Made by a program: the position numbers and the translations under genes | In this document: piece after piece, positions 35,500 to 47,167 of the stretch | Position numbering within the stretch: position 1 is the stretch's first letter | How the letters are laid out: every line of letters begins with the position of its first letter | NCBI RefSeq assembly: GCF_019112545.1 | Contig: NW_025064884.1 | Coordinates: 763,454-827,453 of the forward strand | Direction of reading: 5' to 3' | Origin: Guyanagaster necrorhizus | Lineage: Eukaryota > Basidiomycota > Agaricomycetes > Agaricales > Physalacriaceae | DNA: 64,000 nt | Notes under the pieces: model-generated | What the model was told of the DNA's origin: nothing | The model's input: the letters and a program-made list of their open reading frames with translations, nothing else | Database searches by the model: none

Positions 35500-36452
35500 T
35501 GACCATGCAACTGTTTTGGATCATCAAAGAGACAGGAGATATATTCTCAAAATATCAAAAGTTGTACTTGCTATGCTGGTCACTGCTGACCTCAATAGAA
35601 AACTTAGTGATTGGTGAAATCCCAGCTAAAGAAGTCATCCATATAAACATGGAGGTCAGTGATATCGAGATGATGAATCTCAATCCAGCACAACAAGGCT
35701 GAGACCAAGCACTAAATCCTATATGAAGCTCAGCTCCCAAAGATAAGCCACCTAATGATGTGATATCAGTTGTCAACAAGGACCACTTGATGAATTTGCT
35801 ATAGAGGATGCACTGGTAAATTCAAAAAGGCCTTGGCAATATCACTTTTATACAGAGTGAAATCAGCATTGGAATGTTATAATTTGACATTGCAAAGAGC
35901 CTCACTGAATAGATGCATATCATCATATTTGACCTTTGCCTCGCTAGCAGAGATTCCTGCATTTAAACCAGAGAAAGTATGATCTGTTATAATATGGGGT
36001 TTTCTGTTTTGCTAGACTACAAACATTGGTGATACTTTCATATCTGGCAAGAGTGTAAACCCATCTGGTAGTGATAATGACCAACATTTGGCTGTGACCT
36101 CATGATCACAAAATGCTCGTATTTCATTGATATCTTGAAGATCATTAGTATAATTCTCAGTCTTGTCATAGAGGGAGTCTTCCCATTTACCAAAGTTGAG
36201 AGGCCAGAATCCATTGTGAAGACCATGAATAACTGAGGAGACAAAGAATTCATTTGGATGAAAATAAAGAATATTCTCTAAGTGATTGACATTGAATGAT
36301 ATGTTGACTACAATAAAGTCTTTTAAGGCATGTAGTGTAGCCTGTAAGGATGGATCATTGAGTAGATGTAAAGAAGGGGAAGGTAGAAGATTGGCCAACT
36401 CAGTAGATTGAGCAGCAGGAGATGTAGGTATGGATGATGTGAAAGTATTCAA
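35500..36452 (-). pseudogene. Reverse transcriptase module of the DIRS-like element
   Basis: The upstream end (36452-36012) carries the conserved pre-RT segment VSSVIHGLHNGFWPLNFGKW and ends LLPDMKVSP. The catalytic YxDD box reads VYMDDFFSW on the minus strand near 35650. Frameshifts between these parts rule out a functional polymerase. Confidence 0.75.
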
Positions 36453-36659
36453 CTAGACATAGCTCTGCCTAAAATGTGGGCCAATATTTTGATCCTCATA
36501 TTTGCACTTTTGAGGCTTTAAAGATCTAGGCTCTGCTGCTGCTACTATTATCTTTGCTGTTACCTCTTTCAAATCTAAGTCTTCTTTTTGATTGGAGGAG
36601 ATTGGTATATTCGATGATGTCCCTAGCTCAGTGTCCAGATCCACATTTGCTATAGATAC

Positions 36660-37914
36660 TATGCCTATGGCGATTAGCACATGGATCTTGGCAGAAATCC
36701 AGATTCCAGTTTTCGCATGGAACTGTTGACCTTTTTGCAGTAGAGAGTGAAGCAGATGAAAATCATTTTGTGCCTGAAGAAGTCAAAGGAGAGTGAAAAA
36801 TCTGGGTAAGAATGAGAATTTGTAGTTCACTTCAGACATCCATAGGAAAAGAGAACTTAGCATATCACAGCCGAACTTCTTCATTAATATGAATGGCAAC
36901 CATAGAGTTATGAGATGCAGCCTGAAAAACTTCGACCATATATTCTCAGTAAACTTTGAGTTCAGTCTCATGGTGTAGATAGAGAACCTAAACACCTCTA
37001 GCCCAGATATCATACACTCTGCACCAGTCAGATTCTGATCTGAGAGGCTTCTTGACAGATAAAATGTTCTTTCTGATAATAGTATATTCTGCCATAAGCT
37101 CTTTTGCCTCCTCATTGTGATCATATCCTTGGTCTATTGAAGCAAAAAGTTTTGAAAAGTCAACATACTGGTCTTGAATGATGAGTTGCCAGAATAGCTG
37201 AGCAATAGGTTTAGACAGAGACTGGGCTTGAAGAACTGTGATAAGATTGTCAAGTGACTTTTCAGTTGCATAAACTTATCTGAGTCAGAATGACTCAGCA
37301 AGATAAGGATCTGAGATGCCAGTGGTGACAATGGATATGAGGTGAGGTGCTTGAGCAAGAACTGTTGGAGAAATAGAAGCTGTCTTTGGTGAGATAGTGT
37401 TGTCGAGCCCCAGAATGCCAGTGAGAACTGTAGTGATGGAGCTCTGGGGATCATTCATACTAGACATCTGATGAATGAATTAAAGCTTTGAATAGAGCAT
37501 TGCCCAAGCAGCTTCTTCAACTGCCTGAAATCTGGTTTCTTGATGCTGTTCAGCAGCAGCCTTGGATTTCTCAACTCACTTTTGTTGAAACTCCTCGACC
37601 TCAGTCTGAGACAAGTCTGGTGGAGTGGCCTCTCTGTGGTCTGATGCACCAATATCCTCATTGTCACCATCTTGAATGTTAGAGGAGATAATGGTCGAAC
37701 TTTGTGGCCCAGCTTGCTTAATCCACTTCTGCAGAAGTCTGATATAATCTCTGGCAGCTTTGGATGAAATGCCAAGCTGGTGAAGTCTATTTACAAAGTC
37801 AAAGACATTGACAGTACCTCTGACACATTCCTCAACAAGATCTTCACAATATTTCGCTAAGACAGTGACACATTTAATATTGGTCAATAGATTAGAGGTC
37901 ATGGATGAGATCAA
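36660..37914 (-). pseudogene. Gag-like region with CCHC knuckle of the DIRS-like element
   Basis: The N-terminal part (from 37914) reads DLVEECVRGTVNVFDFVNRL followed by ARDYIRLLQKWI, a helical gag-type segment. Close to the RT, about 36712-36660, one frame reads FCQDPCANRHRHSIYSKCGS followed by GH, the remains of the Cys/His knuckle that precedes RT in these elements. The middle is shredded into short frames. Confidence 0.65.
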
Positions 37915-38210
37915 TAGATTTGAGAGACAAATGTCAGAGACAAAAAACTTGATGACTTGTACAATAATAGTCCAGTAATACTGAATGAGGATTGGTAAAG
38001 TCTGATGAAGCCAAGATAGGCAACAGGAGTTACTAACAGATGAAGGAGGAGGTGAAGCCTCGAAGCCTGGGATTGGTGGTCAGGAAAGATTGACAGTGAG
38101 AAAGCAGAGCTCATCTCACTTAGAGATGCAGGATAAAAGTAGAAATGAAGAAGAGACACCTGGCACCAATGTCTCTCATAAATCAGCATCAGCCAAGACT
38201 CAGCACTGAG

Positions 38211-38949
38211 ACAGAGACAGCATCAGCAATCCCTCTTCATGGATGAGCAGAGCTCTGTATCTCTGTATTGACAGAGATTGTGACAATCTCGAGAGTCATG
38301 CAGAGGCCTGTGAAAATACTCTCTACCCTTGGAATCTGCCTTTACGATGGTGCCTGAAGTGCAGAGTAATGAAGGCTGTGTAGCACTGTTTGTAATGTCT
38401 ATAGGAAGACACCATATAGGCATCTTGTGAGGGACAGCATTATGTTCTTTCAAAGATGCCAGGTCAACTTCAACAGTTACAGAATTTGGTAAGAATAGCT
38501 TAAGCAGAAGGAAATGACTTGGGAGTAGAGTGCCACATAGAGATAAGGTTCAGAGCTGCTGTGAGCCACTTGCAGAACTCCAGTCTGTCAAAATTGGACT
38601 CCCATTGCCCATCATCCTTCTCTGCCACAAGTTCCAATTTGTGGTAGTGGCCAAGTTCAAAATCAAAGACTTTGTGTAGAAAAGACTAGTGATCAGCCTC
38701 TGAGTACTTCTTTGAAGGCAGATAGTACATTCCACAATACAGGGTCACATGAGTGAGGGATTCCATATCATAGCTGAAAAAATGATTGTACTGGATCAGA
38801 TGAGTGGAAGATACACATAGAAAAATGGGTATGCACATGAAAGCAACTATATCCTGTATTATAAGCAATAGCCTATAAACTGATTAGAAATGATGTAAAC
38901 AGAACTTCTGAAGAGCAACACACCAGAAACTTGCCATAGCCAGATGGAA
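38211..38949. other. AT-rich, CpG-poor DNA of repeat origin
   Basis: No domain is recognised, but composition is the same as the retroelement on the left and the LINE-like scrap on the right, so it is probably further decayed transposable-element sequence. Confidence 0.45.
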
Positions 38950-39140
38950 CATTGCTGGAGACACAGGAGCCTTCCTCACAGAAACTGCAATCTGGACATC
39001 CTTTACTTCTAAAGACATATAGAAAGCAGTCCAAATATTCCTATGGAGAACAAGCCTTGGAGCATACAAAATTAGGCAATACTGGGACCACATCCAAAAC
39101 TATGAACACCAGGGGATGCGCCCAATCAAGCCAAAGCAAA
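38950..39140 (+). mobile_element. LINE-like retroelement scrap
   Basis: Two frames read a fragment like the C-terminal region of fungal Tad-type LINE reverse transcriptases: AVQIFLWRTSLGAYKIRQYW followed by DHIQNYEHQGMRPIKPKQ. The Cys/His residues usually found near the end of that motif are gone. The fragment ends where CpG-rich DNA resumes (about 39115-39160). Confidence 0.45.
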
Positions 39141-39790
39141 TGATAGTGTCTAGGTGAGAACGAGGTAATACGTCATGACGGCCGCCCTTTTTAGGACTTA
39201 AAATTTGCAATTGATGGATACATAGCCGGGTTTTGCATTCAAGTTCGGTTGGAATTCAAGTCAAATCTTTAAGTGAGGTTTCTTTTATATTTATTCGTTG
39301 ACTCACTTCTGCATCATGCCCCCCCTCCCGACCTTCCTGTACGTTTTGCAGACATGCTTGTTCTTAAGTGAGAAAGCCCAAGCCTGGGCGAAGAAGCGCA
39401 GAACACCGACATCGATGTTCGGCACACCAGCATATGCATGCTGTGTGAGGTACCAACTCCTCCTCGGGGTATTTGAAATGGTAAGCCTGCCATTACGCAT
39501 TTATATACTTGGGCGACCACGCTGAGATACTTCATGAATTGATATTCCTGCTCCCCACTGGCAGGGCAGTCTCATATCGATGAAAGCTTTGGGACGATAC
39601 CGTTGTGTTACTAATTTATGGCTAACTCACGCGTAGCCATATCTTTCTGAAGAAGGAAATCCTGTCTTTCGGAGCGCAGTGACGGCGGCGCAGCGCGTCT
39701 ACTGCGATCTTGGACAAACTCTCCGGTAGCTCGCATATCGATAATTGTGAAAATGCGACGCAATTGCGTGCACGACGCCCATTTTCTGCC
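39141..39790. other. Intergenic: promoter side of the kinase-like gene
   Basis: About 650 bp with normal CpG content. Short frames on both strands at 39298-39535 overlap each other; none is recognised. Confidence 0.4.
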
Positions 39791-41432
39791 ATGTCTATTT
39801 CTGAATCACTGGAGCTAAAGACACCATTGGTACTGCCCTTCGCTTCCTACCTGAATATTATCATTTCTGACGGGTCTATAGATAAGCGCCGATCTCTTCG
39901 AGAAGAGTGCTAGCTCTCTACGGGAGTGGTGGCTGAGCACACGCGTGCGTCAATGGTTCGAAGATAAAGGATACTTCCTCTACTATCCTTTGGTGGTGAA
40001 GGGAGCGTCCTCAGATTTTCTCGTACCGTCCATGGACTTTGATCAAGTAGGTCTGTCTTGTGACGAGCCGTTTCCCTACGCATACACCAGTGGCCCTAGA
40101 GCAAAAGGAGATTACTTGTTCGGCGCTCCAAATACGCATCATGTAACGAAGTTTGTATACCTCGTTAGCACCTACTCATGATTTATCGACCAGGGCAGAG
40201 TTTTCTACGCACAGGATTCCGAAGCCCGACATGTTTTCATACGGGCTTTCAAGATAGGCAGCCCCCAACTGAATATTTACAAGTTTCTGAATGGGAAGCA
40301 AAACCAAAGCGGCTTCTTTGATGGTATCATACCGATCCTCGAGTTCTTGGAACTGGACGAATATTGTTTTGTGGTCATGCCTAGGTATGCGTGGGCGTTT
40401 CACGAGTATAGCTTCTTCTCATACTTCAACTATAAAGATGGGGACGTGCCTCTTCTTGGGAATGCACGTTGCGTAGCAATCTCACCTTCATACATTTCCT
40501 ACTGAAAGTATGTTCACGCCATCTCTCAACAGACACTCATGGAACTAAAGCATTCGCAGGGACTTGCCTTTCTCCACGAGAACAATATTGTCCATCGAGT
40601 AAGCCTTTTGCCACCGTACCATATCGCTCCATCATAAATTCTTTAAAGAACCTAGACATAGACAAAATCGCCGCCAATCACATCATAAACCCAAAGTTGC
40701 CAGCTATGAACGAGGCTCGTCGGGATCTCCAGCATGCTGGGAAGCTTGTGCCGGCTCTCATAGACTTTGATCTCGCCATCCAGTTCAGTCCGGATTCCTC
40801 TCCGAGCAGTCGTTTACTTCCCCGCCGCATGGCTCAACGAATTTCCGTCCAGCGGGATTTATCCCAAGGCGAGTACCGGTATGACCCCTTCGCATACGAC
40901 GTAGAAGCCATGGGATATATGCTCTGTGCTCAATTCCAGGTGAGGCATCTCGCAACACCGAGCACCACTAAACCTGTCCTCCTCCCAGCACCTAACTCCA
41001 GACCTCCCGATGCTTGCGCCCCTCTTGGATCGCATGATCACTCGGGACAAGCAGAAACGCTTCACTGCCTCTGAAGCCTTTCGGTTCTTCCAAGACATGG
41101 CTGCCAGGCCGGATGTTGCACGGGGACACGACATGGACGTGCGTTTGGACGATTTGGTGGGGTTTACGCCTGCGAATCGAGAACATTATGAGGATTATGA
41201 CCGGTGGGAGGGGCTTCCTGAGAGTTTTGTGGACGCGTATGGCCCGGAGTATAGGGAGCTGCCGCCATTGCAGAAGACCAGGTTCCTCCGCTCGGTTTGT
41301 CGGTCTCTGATTGGGTTTTGGTGTGTGCTGGTGATTCGGCTGGTGGTAGATGCTATACGGTTTGTGTTTGGGTTCTTGACCCGTTCCCGTAAGTCGGCTC
41401 TGCCTCGCGGTGTAAAGTCATTGGAGGTATAG
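39791..41432 (+). CDS. Protein kinase-like protein with C-terminal membrane segment
   Basis: Exons fit well at 39791-39829, 39882-40142, 40194-40384, 40438-40507 and, after 40533, to a last exon ending at 41432. The gap 40508-40532 is only 25 bp, too short for a normal intron, so the gene may be mis-modelled or frameshifted there. Kinase signs are VFYAQDSEARHVFIRAFKIG (ATP-lobe strand), EYCFVVMPRWG (hinge), GLAFLHENNIVHR (catalytic loop start, with the Asp that should follow displaced across an intron) and ALIDFDLAIQF (DFD in place of DFG). The C-terminus has a hydrophobic stretch FWCVLVIRLVVDAIRFVFGF, a probable membrane anchor. It resembles expanded mushroom kinase families distinct from FunK1. 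Catalytic competence is doubtful. Confidence 0.6.
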
Positions 41433-41635
41433 GAAACAAGAACGAAATTTAGTTATTACGGAGTTGTATGACATTGTCTCATTTCCTTGTAAACTATCAT
41501 AGCTTGGACTATTTCCCTGTATGATTACCTACATCCTTATTGACATGATCCATGTTGCTAGATAGATGCGTTAACAATCCTCCAATAATGTTACAATATG
41601 GTATATACTACAACACGGCAAGATGCACTTTAATA

Positions 41636-44166
41636 TCACGACATTGTCCGTCTCCCCTTCTCATACTCCTCCATGACTTTCTGCTTCACCTTCGTCCTCG
41701 GCGCTCGCCTCCCAGTCCATATCTTGACCTGCTCATACGCCTGCTCCAACAGCAACTCAATACCCTCAACAACCGCCCACGCAATCCCCTTATCCCTCTT
41801 CTCCTGCGCCAACGCCAGTAGCTTCGTAATCCTCCTCTCATATGCCAACTCAATCGCCACCCCACCATGATCACTCAGATGCTCCTCTCTGAGCCCCACA
41901 TCAATAAGCTCCGCATTCCTCATCGACGTCGCCGGAATCGTGGATACGATCATCGTCGGCAGCGGGTGAATCGGGAGGGGGACATCCAGCCTATCCAGCA
42001 CCTTGATCTTCATCAGCGGATCTAGCTTGCAGAATTCCTCTGCGAGCAGCTCGGCTTTGGGCCGAGTACGGTTGTAGATGAAGATGTTGATGACGCCTAT
42101 CTGGTGAAGCGCGTAAAGGGTCGCCCGGGAGGTACCGCCAGCGCCGAGGACGAGGGCGGTCGTGCTTGAGGTGACGACGTTTGCGGGTGAGAGTGAACGG
42201 ACGAGACATATTTTGATCGCTCGCCAGTCAGTATTATCACCACTTAAATCACCATCTGCGAGGCGTATGATGGTGTTGACAGCTCCAATGATCCTTGCAT
42301 GCCGTGATATATGTTGTAAATAAGGCATAATCTCGACTTTGAAAGGTATGGTCACACTTGCGCCGCCAAAGCTGGAAGATTTCATAACCTCTTTGAGCTC
42401 TTCTGTTGACGTAGTTTCCTTCAATTCGTACGTGTGAGGGAGCCCTAGGGTAGAAAAGGCGGTATTGTGTATGGTGGGTGACATAGAATGGGCAATAGGA
42501 CAGCCAAAAACATAGTACTTCTTGGGAGGTAGTAGCCCGACTAGATGTAGAATGGATTGTACATCTACGAATGAGATTTGACCAGGTGCCGCAGCTCGAG
42601 GAAGCAGAGGATGTGACATCGGGGAAAAAACTGTGTTAAGTACTCGAGATATCTTGCCCTAGCAAAGGAATTCGTTGTCATACTTTGGACAACCCGATGG
42701 AAGACTTACTTCAGGCCCCATGTTGATGGCGAGTAAGGGGATAGGATTCCTCTCAATGGTGCCCGCAAACGTCCTCAGACTCATATTGTCTTCAAATGTC
42801 TTCGCTGTGCTTGCAATTTTAACGATATCTGCGCCTCTCCGGACCATTTTATCGTACAGCTGCCGTGTCTGCGGACTAGTCCAAATAAGGCTGCCTTTCC
42901 AGTCTTGATACGAAACGAGAATGCTAGCATTTCCCTTGTGCTCCACAATGTGAGAGAATATAGAATCTGGGAGGACCATTTCCAAGTCTATATACTCGAC
43001 GCCGAGAGTGAGCGCATGGAAAAGAATGTTCAAATGGCTTTGAGGAGTATCCTTCGTACCAACATCAGGATATTTACCACCCTGCTTGAGGGTACGGAGT
43101 GTGAACAGAATAGGAAGCGGAGAGTGTCGGCGCAGAGTTGCAATTTGATATGCAATAAAGGTAGGATCCTGCGAGAGAAGAAGGTCTGCACGGACTTCCC
43201 ATAGGTCTATACCTAAAGAAATTTCCTCCAAATGGTCAACCGCTTCCCTGATGTCTTCGTAAGTGAGAGCGAGGAAGTATGAGCGGCGACTACGGGGAGT
43301 CAAAGGAACTTTGTTACAATCCACACCGTGGATAAACCGCAAGAGTCGGAAAAACTCTTCTTCCACAGGTTTGAGAGCAAAGGTCTGGTCCGGCGTGACA
43401 GTTTCTTTCGAGCCCTCTGGAGCCGGCGGAATGGGGACGGTAAGGGAGACAAACTCAAACGAGCAACACTGGCGAAAGTACTTTTCTCTCCGGTCCCAGG
43501 CCTCTCTCGAGGTTTCATGGATGTAAGGAGGAAAATGTGTGGATTGGCGAAGGTAGCTGAGCACGGCTTCCTTCTCACGCAAAACGTGTATGACGGGTCC
43601 TGTTTGCCTGAATTTTTGAAGCATGGCGCGGTTGGCCTCTAGCTCGACAACACCACCACCGCAAGCGATGACCTTGCCAACAGGATGCTGGCGGAGGATT
43701 TCAGCAAGGATATTCGACTCGGCTTTGCGAAAGGCGTCCCATCCATATGCTTGTATGTACTGGGCAATTGGCATGTTTTGCTTCTCAAAGATAGTGTCCG
43801 TGTCTAGAAGTTCCCAAGCAAGAGCCTTGGCGGCGATGGTCCCTAAGGTTGTCTTGCCCACTGACCGACTTTTAGAATGAGTCTGGCCTCAAAACAGCAG
43901 TATACGCACCTCCTCTCATGCCAATGAGCGCTATACTCGCCTTTCTCGAGTAATTCTGCACTGGAGGTGTGGTCGGCGACGAGGCGCGCGAAGGAGCCAG
44001 AGACAACATTGCATCTAATGGCGACGTAACCTAGAAGAGGTAAGCAAGTGGAAGCAGGAAGAAGAAAAAGGCAGACTGGTCGTGTATCTGATTCGTCGGT
44101 GGCCGATCTACTACGTGGATAAGGCTGGTAAGGACCTGAGTCGTGGATCAAATCGCGGACATTCAT
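41636..44166 (-). CDS. Shikimate kinase/dehydroquinase/shikimate dehydrogenase-like protein, probable QutR-type quinate repressor
   Basis: Four exons (44166-44077, 44030-43910, 43860-42710, 42658-41636) give 794 residues. After a Ser/Pro-rich N-terminal extension (1-60) comes a shikimate kinase domain with P-loop IALIGMRGVGKTTLG, a type I dehydroquinase domain, and a shikimate dehydrogenase domain (GCPIAHSMSPTIHN, SVTIPFK, GDNTDW, LVLGAGGTSRA). This is the order of the three C-terminal domains of the pentafunctional AROM protein; the two N-terminal enzymes are absent. That architecture is known for the QutR/Qa-1S repressors of quinate catabolism. In the dehydroquinase part the general-base His appears as Gln (SYQDW, about residue 389) while the Schiff-base Lys is kept (DIVKIAS, about 417), which favours a sensor over an enzyme. 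The first junction (donor GTCTGC) is the weakest. Confidence 0.85.
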
Positions 44167-46068
44167 GGCGGCGGAGAGAGGTTTCTCCGATCCGAGCTGG
44201 TAACAGTATAAACGGAGTCGTCGTTCTCGAAAGATCAGTGGTTCGTTCGAGCTCGACGGTATCGCATCGTTCGACGTCCAGTTCGATTTCTCGTCGCGGA
44301 GTAAATGCAACGACCACAAGGTTGATGACGGCCACCACGACGGTCCGAACTGCTGACTAAAGCTCATTTAGGTAATTTCAACCTTCCTTCGGCCTCCCGG
44401 TTTGCCATTCCTTCACCAAGTACACTCTCGTCTACACACGAACTGGTTCAATTGAATGTGTGCTATGTAAAATGGGGGTGCATAATTCAACTCCGCGAAT
44501 ACTCAATTATATGAACCATTTAGATAAAGTCTTGGATCCACCACACCGTAACCGTCTTGCATTCGAAAAGGACAAAGCTCGCCTCTGAATGCGAACGACA
44601 ATAAAGTGACCACATTACGTTCGCAGCGTTCGCCTCCATGTGGACGCGTAATAAATTAAATTAACGCGACTAATCGGACGGGTTTCGCGATGGATACCTC
44701 GAATCCATTTATCGCAAGGCATTTTGACCATCCACACCCCCGGTGTTCATCACACGAGCGTCTGTTCTCGATGAATAAGCTGTTCAATCATAATCGCCGA
44801 TAGGTTCGCTCCTGCAGTGAATCACAACGGGTACCTGACTTCACGGTAGAGCGGACCTAGACACTCCTTCGTGGCTTGGTAATGCGGCCAGTCGGACGAG
44901 GCGCAGGGACAGCTTCTCATACATTGAAGAGAGAGCAGCTGTGTACTTCCACCGAAACGAAACATCGATAGGAACCGTCAACCCTAGTCGTCTAGGACAT
45001 ATACAATTGTTCCGGCCCTCGCTTGTGGACACCTGGAAAGTCAATATGTATAACAACATGGGGATCCGAAATTCACCATCATAAATTTGTATCGACGCCG
45101 CAGGTCTTAGTTCTAAGGGAGAAGTTTGAAGTATGCAGTGGCGTATGTTTTTTGAAGAGTGCCTAGATAGAGGACACAACGGGGACTAAGTTAGAGACCT
45201 TTAAAACAAACAACGCCGAACGAGAGTTCTAGCCTACTTACGTCTCTGGATCCGCTATTGGACGACCTGAAGGGATATATACAACACCAAAACAACACAC
45301 ATACAACATGCACACCACCTTATCTCCTTGATTTTTCGAGCTGGGCAAGTGCAGCGTCTTTCAATCGGCGGACTGAGAAACTGACGAGCAACAAGATCTG
45401 GAAAACGGCTTCCTTGTTATGGAATACAGTAGTGATACATCGGGCAAGTGTGATCCTCCGGTATCTGTGATCATGGGGTTGGTTAACGAAGATACAAAAA
45501 GAAAAAACATGATTCAGAACAAGGATATCACCTTGATCTTTATGAAGCTCGACTTGGAAGCTCACAGCCGAACTCATAGCGCCAAGCAAAATTTGAGGAT
45601 GGAGAACAGGGGTGTAGAGAGTTTAAATAAACCGGGCATTAGTAACTCCTATTAACGCGAGGCAAAGTTCGCGCAATGGAATGCGTACCACCATAACCAC
45701 TATCAAGCCTATGATGATCCTATGCCGACACCCTTTCGTGGTTATTCTACCCGTTCTTGAGAACGAGGATGAGAAAGCATATAGAAATTTTTTGCTCATC
45801 CATGGGCGCATGCTATTCGCAGATGTGAATATTTGTTTACATCCGTTGAGATATTGGTCCGCTCAGCTAATTTTGGTGGGACAGATCACTGCTTAGTGAC
45901 TGAAGCCAATGCCTTTTCATTGAACGAGGTCTACTGTCTGGTAGAAACTTGGAACGTTTAAAAGCTTTTACTTTTGACATTATATGAAGACAAATATGGT
46001 ACCATCTACAAGACAGTCGTGGGACAGCGACTTGAAGGGAATAAGCAAAGGATACTTTACTATATGTT
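44167..46068. other. 1.9 kb between the QutR-like gene and COA1
   Basis: Minus-strand frames at 45623-45811 and 45320-45589 contain hydrophobic runs (RIIIGLIVVMVVRI; FQILLLVSFSV) that could be exons of a small membrane protein, but no splice model or family could be settled. Otherwise nothing is recognised. Confidence 0.35.
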
Positions 46069-46858
46069 TTAGACCTTGCTAGAGTCGACGTTCACGACGG
46101 TTCCGTCGTCGGCTATAACTTTAAATCGGACTTCAGTCATGCAAGTCAGTCAGATTGACGAAAAGAAAAACAAAATGAGAACGCACGAATATCATACGGG
46201 AGACCCTTCTCTCTCCTAACGCTGGTAAAGTAGACGGTACCAGAACCTGAGCAGCAATGAAGCGAGACAGAAAAAATGCAAAGGAAATGGACACTACACA
46301 CCTTTTGACCCTCGAATCCTGAAACTTAGATCTACATGCCCCTGTAATATATTGATCTGCAAGTTTCAATGAGCACCCCCCGTAAACGAACTAGTATTCC
46401 AGACTCACTGCCCCGAGAACCCTCGGCTCCCCATTAAGCCACCACTCTGGCTGAGGTCTCAATGCCTCCCCCAGGACGTTCCGTAATCCCTTGTCATCCC
46501 TCGCTGTCCGCAAGACCTGCTTGAACACCGAACTTGAGATCTTTTGCTGGTTCGTCGCATAACTATAAAAGACACCCCAAGCTGCGACCCCGAATACACT
46601 TAATGCCAAGATAGCGGGCCAGCGTCTCTGCATAGATCAGCAAGAGAGGGATAGTGGGACGGGTGATTGACATACCTTTATGCGTGGGAGCTCACGGAAA
46701 GGACGTGGGCGGGATGTGTCGGAGAACATTGTGACATGGGGAGGTTCTGTGGGTGGCGGAGGTGGCCGTGGGAAGTTTGTGGCAAAGGTACGATGAAGGC
46801 GCGTTCGGAAGCAGGCTCTGCTCAAGCTGAGGCTCATGATGGTACGAAAAGAGAACAC
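46069..46858 (-). CDS. COA1: Cytochrome oxidase assembly factor Coa1
   Basis: Five exons (46858-46676, 46627-46409, 46356-46302, 46246-46187, 46130-46069) give 192 residues; a second Met at codon 8 (46837) is an alternative start. The N-terminus is a mitochondrial presequence (SLSLSRACFRTRLHRTFATN), followed by one membrane helix (ILALSVFGVAAWGVFYSYA). The C-terminal intermembrane-space domain has the Coa1 signature INILQGHVDLSFRIRGSKG and ends YDILRFKVIADDGTVVN. Coa1 is an inner-membrane factor linking Cox1 synthesis and early complex IV assembly (Mss51/Shy1 pathway in yeast). All four junctions preserve the conserved blocks. Confidence 0.88.
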
Positions 46859-47167
46859 GGCTACCGGGCCGAGTAGTGCCGGATATCGCCCGGGCTTCTC
46901 AGCGTGGTATCATCTGCTGCCAATGCACGTTCGTACGACACTCGACGCTATAGCGTGTCTAATACTAGAGAGACTCTCCCTGACTGACAACTTTTTTTCC
47001 AGTGACATCGAGTCAAGGGGCTGTTATCTCGGGCTATGAACAAATAGTTTTGAATTGTACTGTAAAAATTGAGGTCCGCCATTTCTCCTCGATGTAAACA
47101 CAACAATTACTTAGCGTTCATAAATATATGAATGCGGTAAAAAAAAAAACACGCTGATAAGATACAT
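46859..47167. other. Intergenic: COA1 promoter and lipase 3' region
   Basis: About 310 bp, including an 11-base A run near 47140; no gene seen. Confidence 0.5.

Larger units (their letters stand above)
33600..38210 (-). mobile_element. Degenerate DIRS-like (tyrosine recombinase) retrotransposon
   Basis: On the minus strand the order is gag-like region with a CCHC-type knuckle, reverse transcriptase, RNase H, tyrosine recombinase: the DIRS order, with no aspartic protease or DDE integrase. Every module is broken by stops and frameshifts. Base composition is far more AT-rich than the neighbours and CG dinucleotides are almost absent (none in 34441-34560, for example), with TG/CA in their place. 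This fits long-term methylation-driven C-to-T mutation. Termini and split direct repeats typical of DIRS could not be found by eye, so the ends are approximate. Confidence 0.85.

Noticed and set aside
33600..38210. Possible Ty1/copia or Ty3/gypsy LTR element
   Set aside because: No LTRs, aspartic protease or DDE integrase are seen; the terminal module is a tyrosine recombinase with the typical distal LG-W-S-Y motif.
39955..39970. B-box-like GGTTCGAAG suggestive of a tRNA
   Set aside because: It lies inside a kinase-like exon, with no matching A box or acceptor stem around it.
41636..44166. Interpretation as a truncated AROM aromatic-biosynthesis gene
   Set aside because: No trace of the dehydroquinate synthase or EPSP synthase domains lies upstream, the N-terminus has its own Ser/Pro-rich extension with in-frame introns, and the dehydroquinase base is substituted; a QutR-type protein explains this better.
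44167..46068. Small membrane-protein gene on the minus strand
   Set aside because: Hydrophobic frames exist but no consistent splice sites or family similarity could be found, so it is mentioned only as unassigned.
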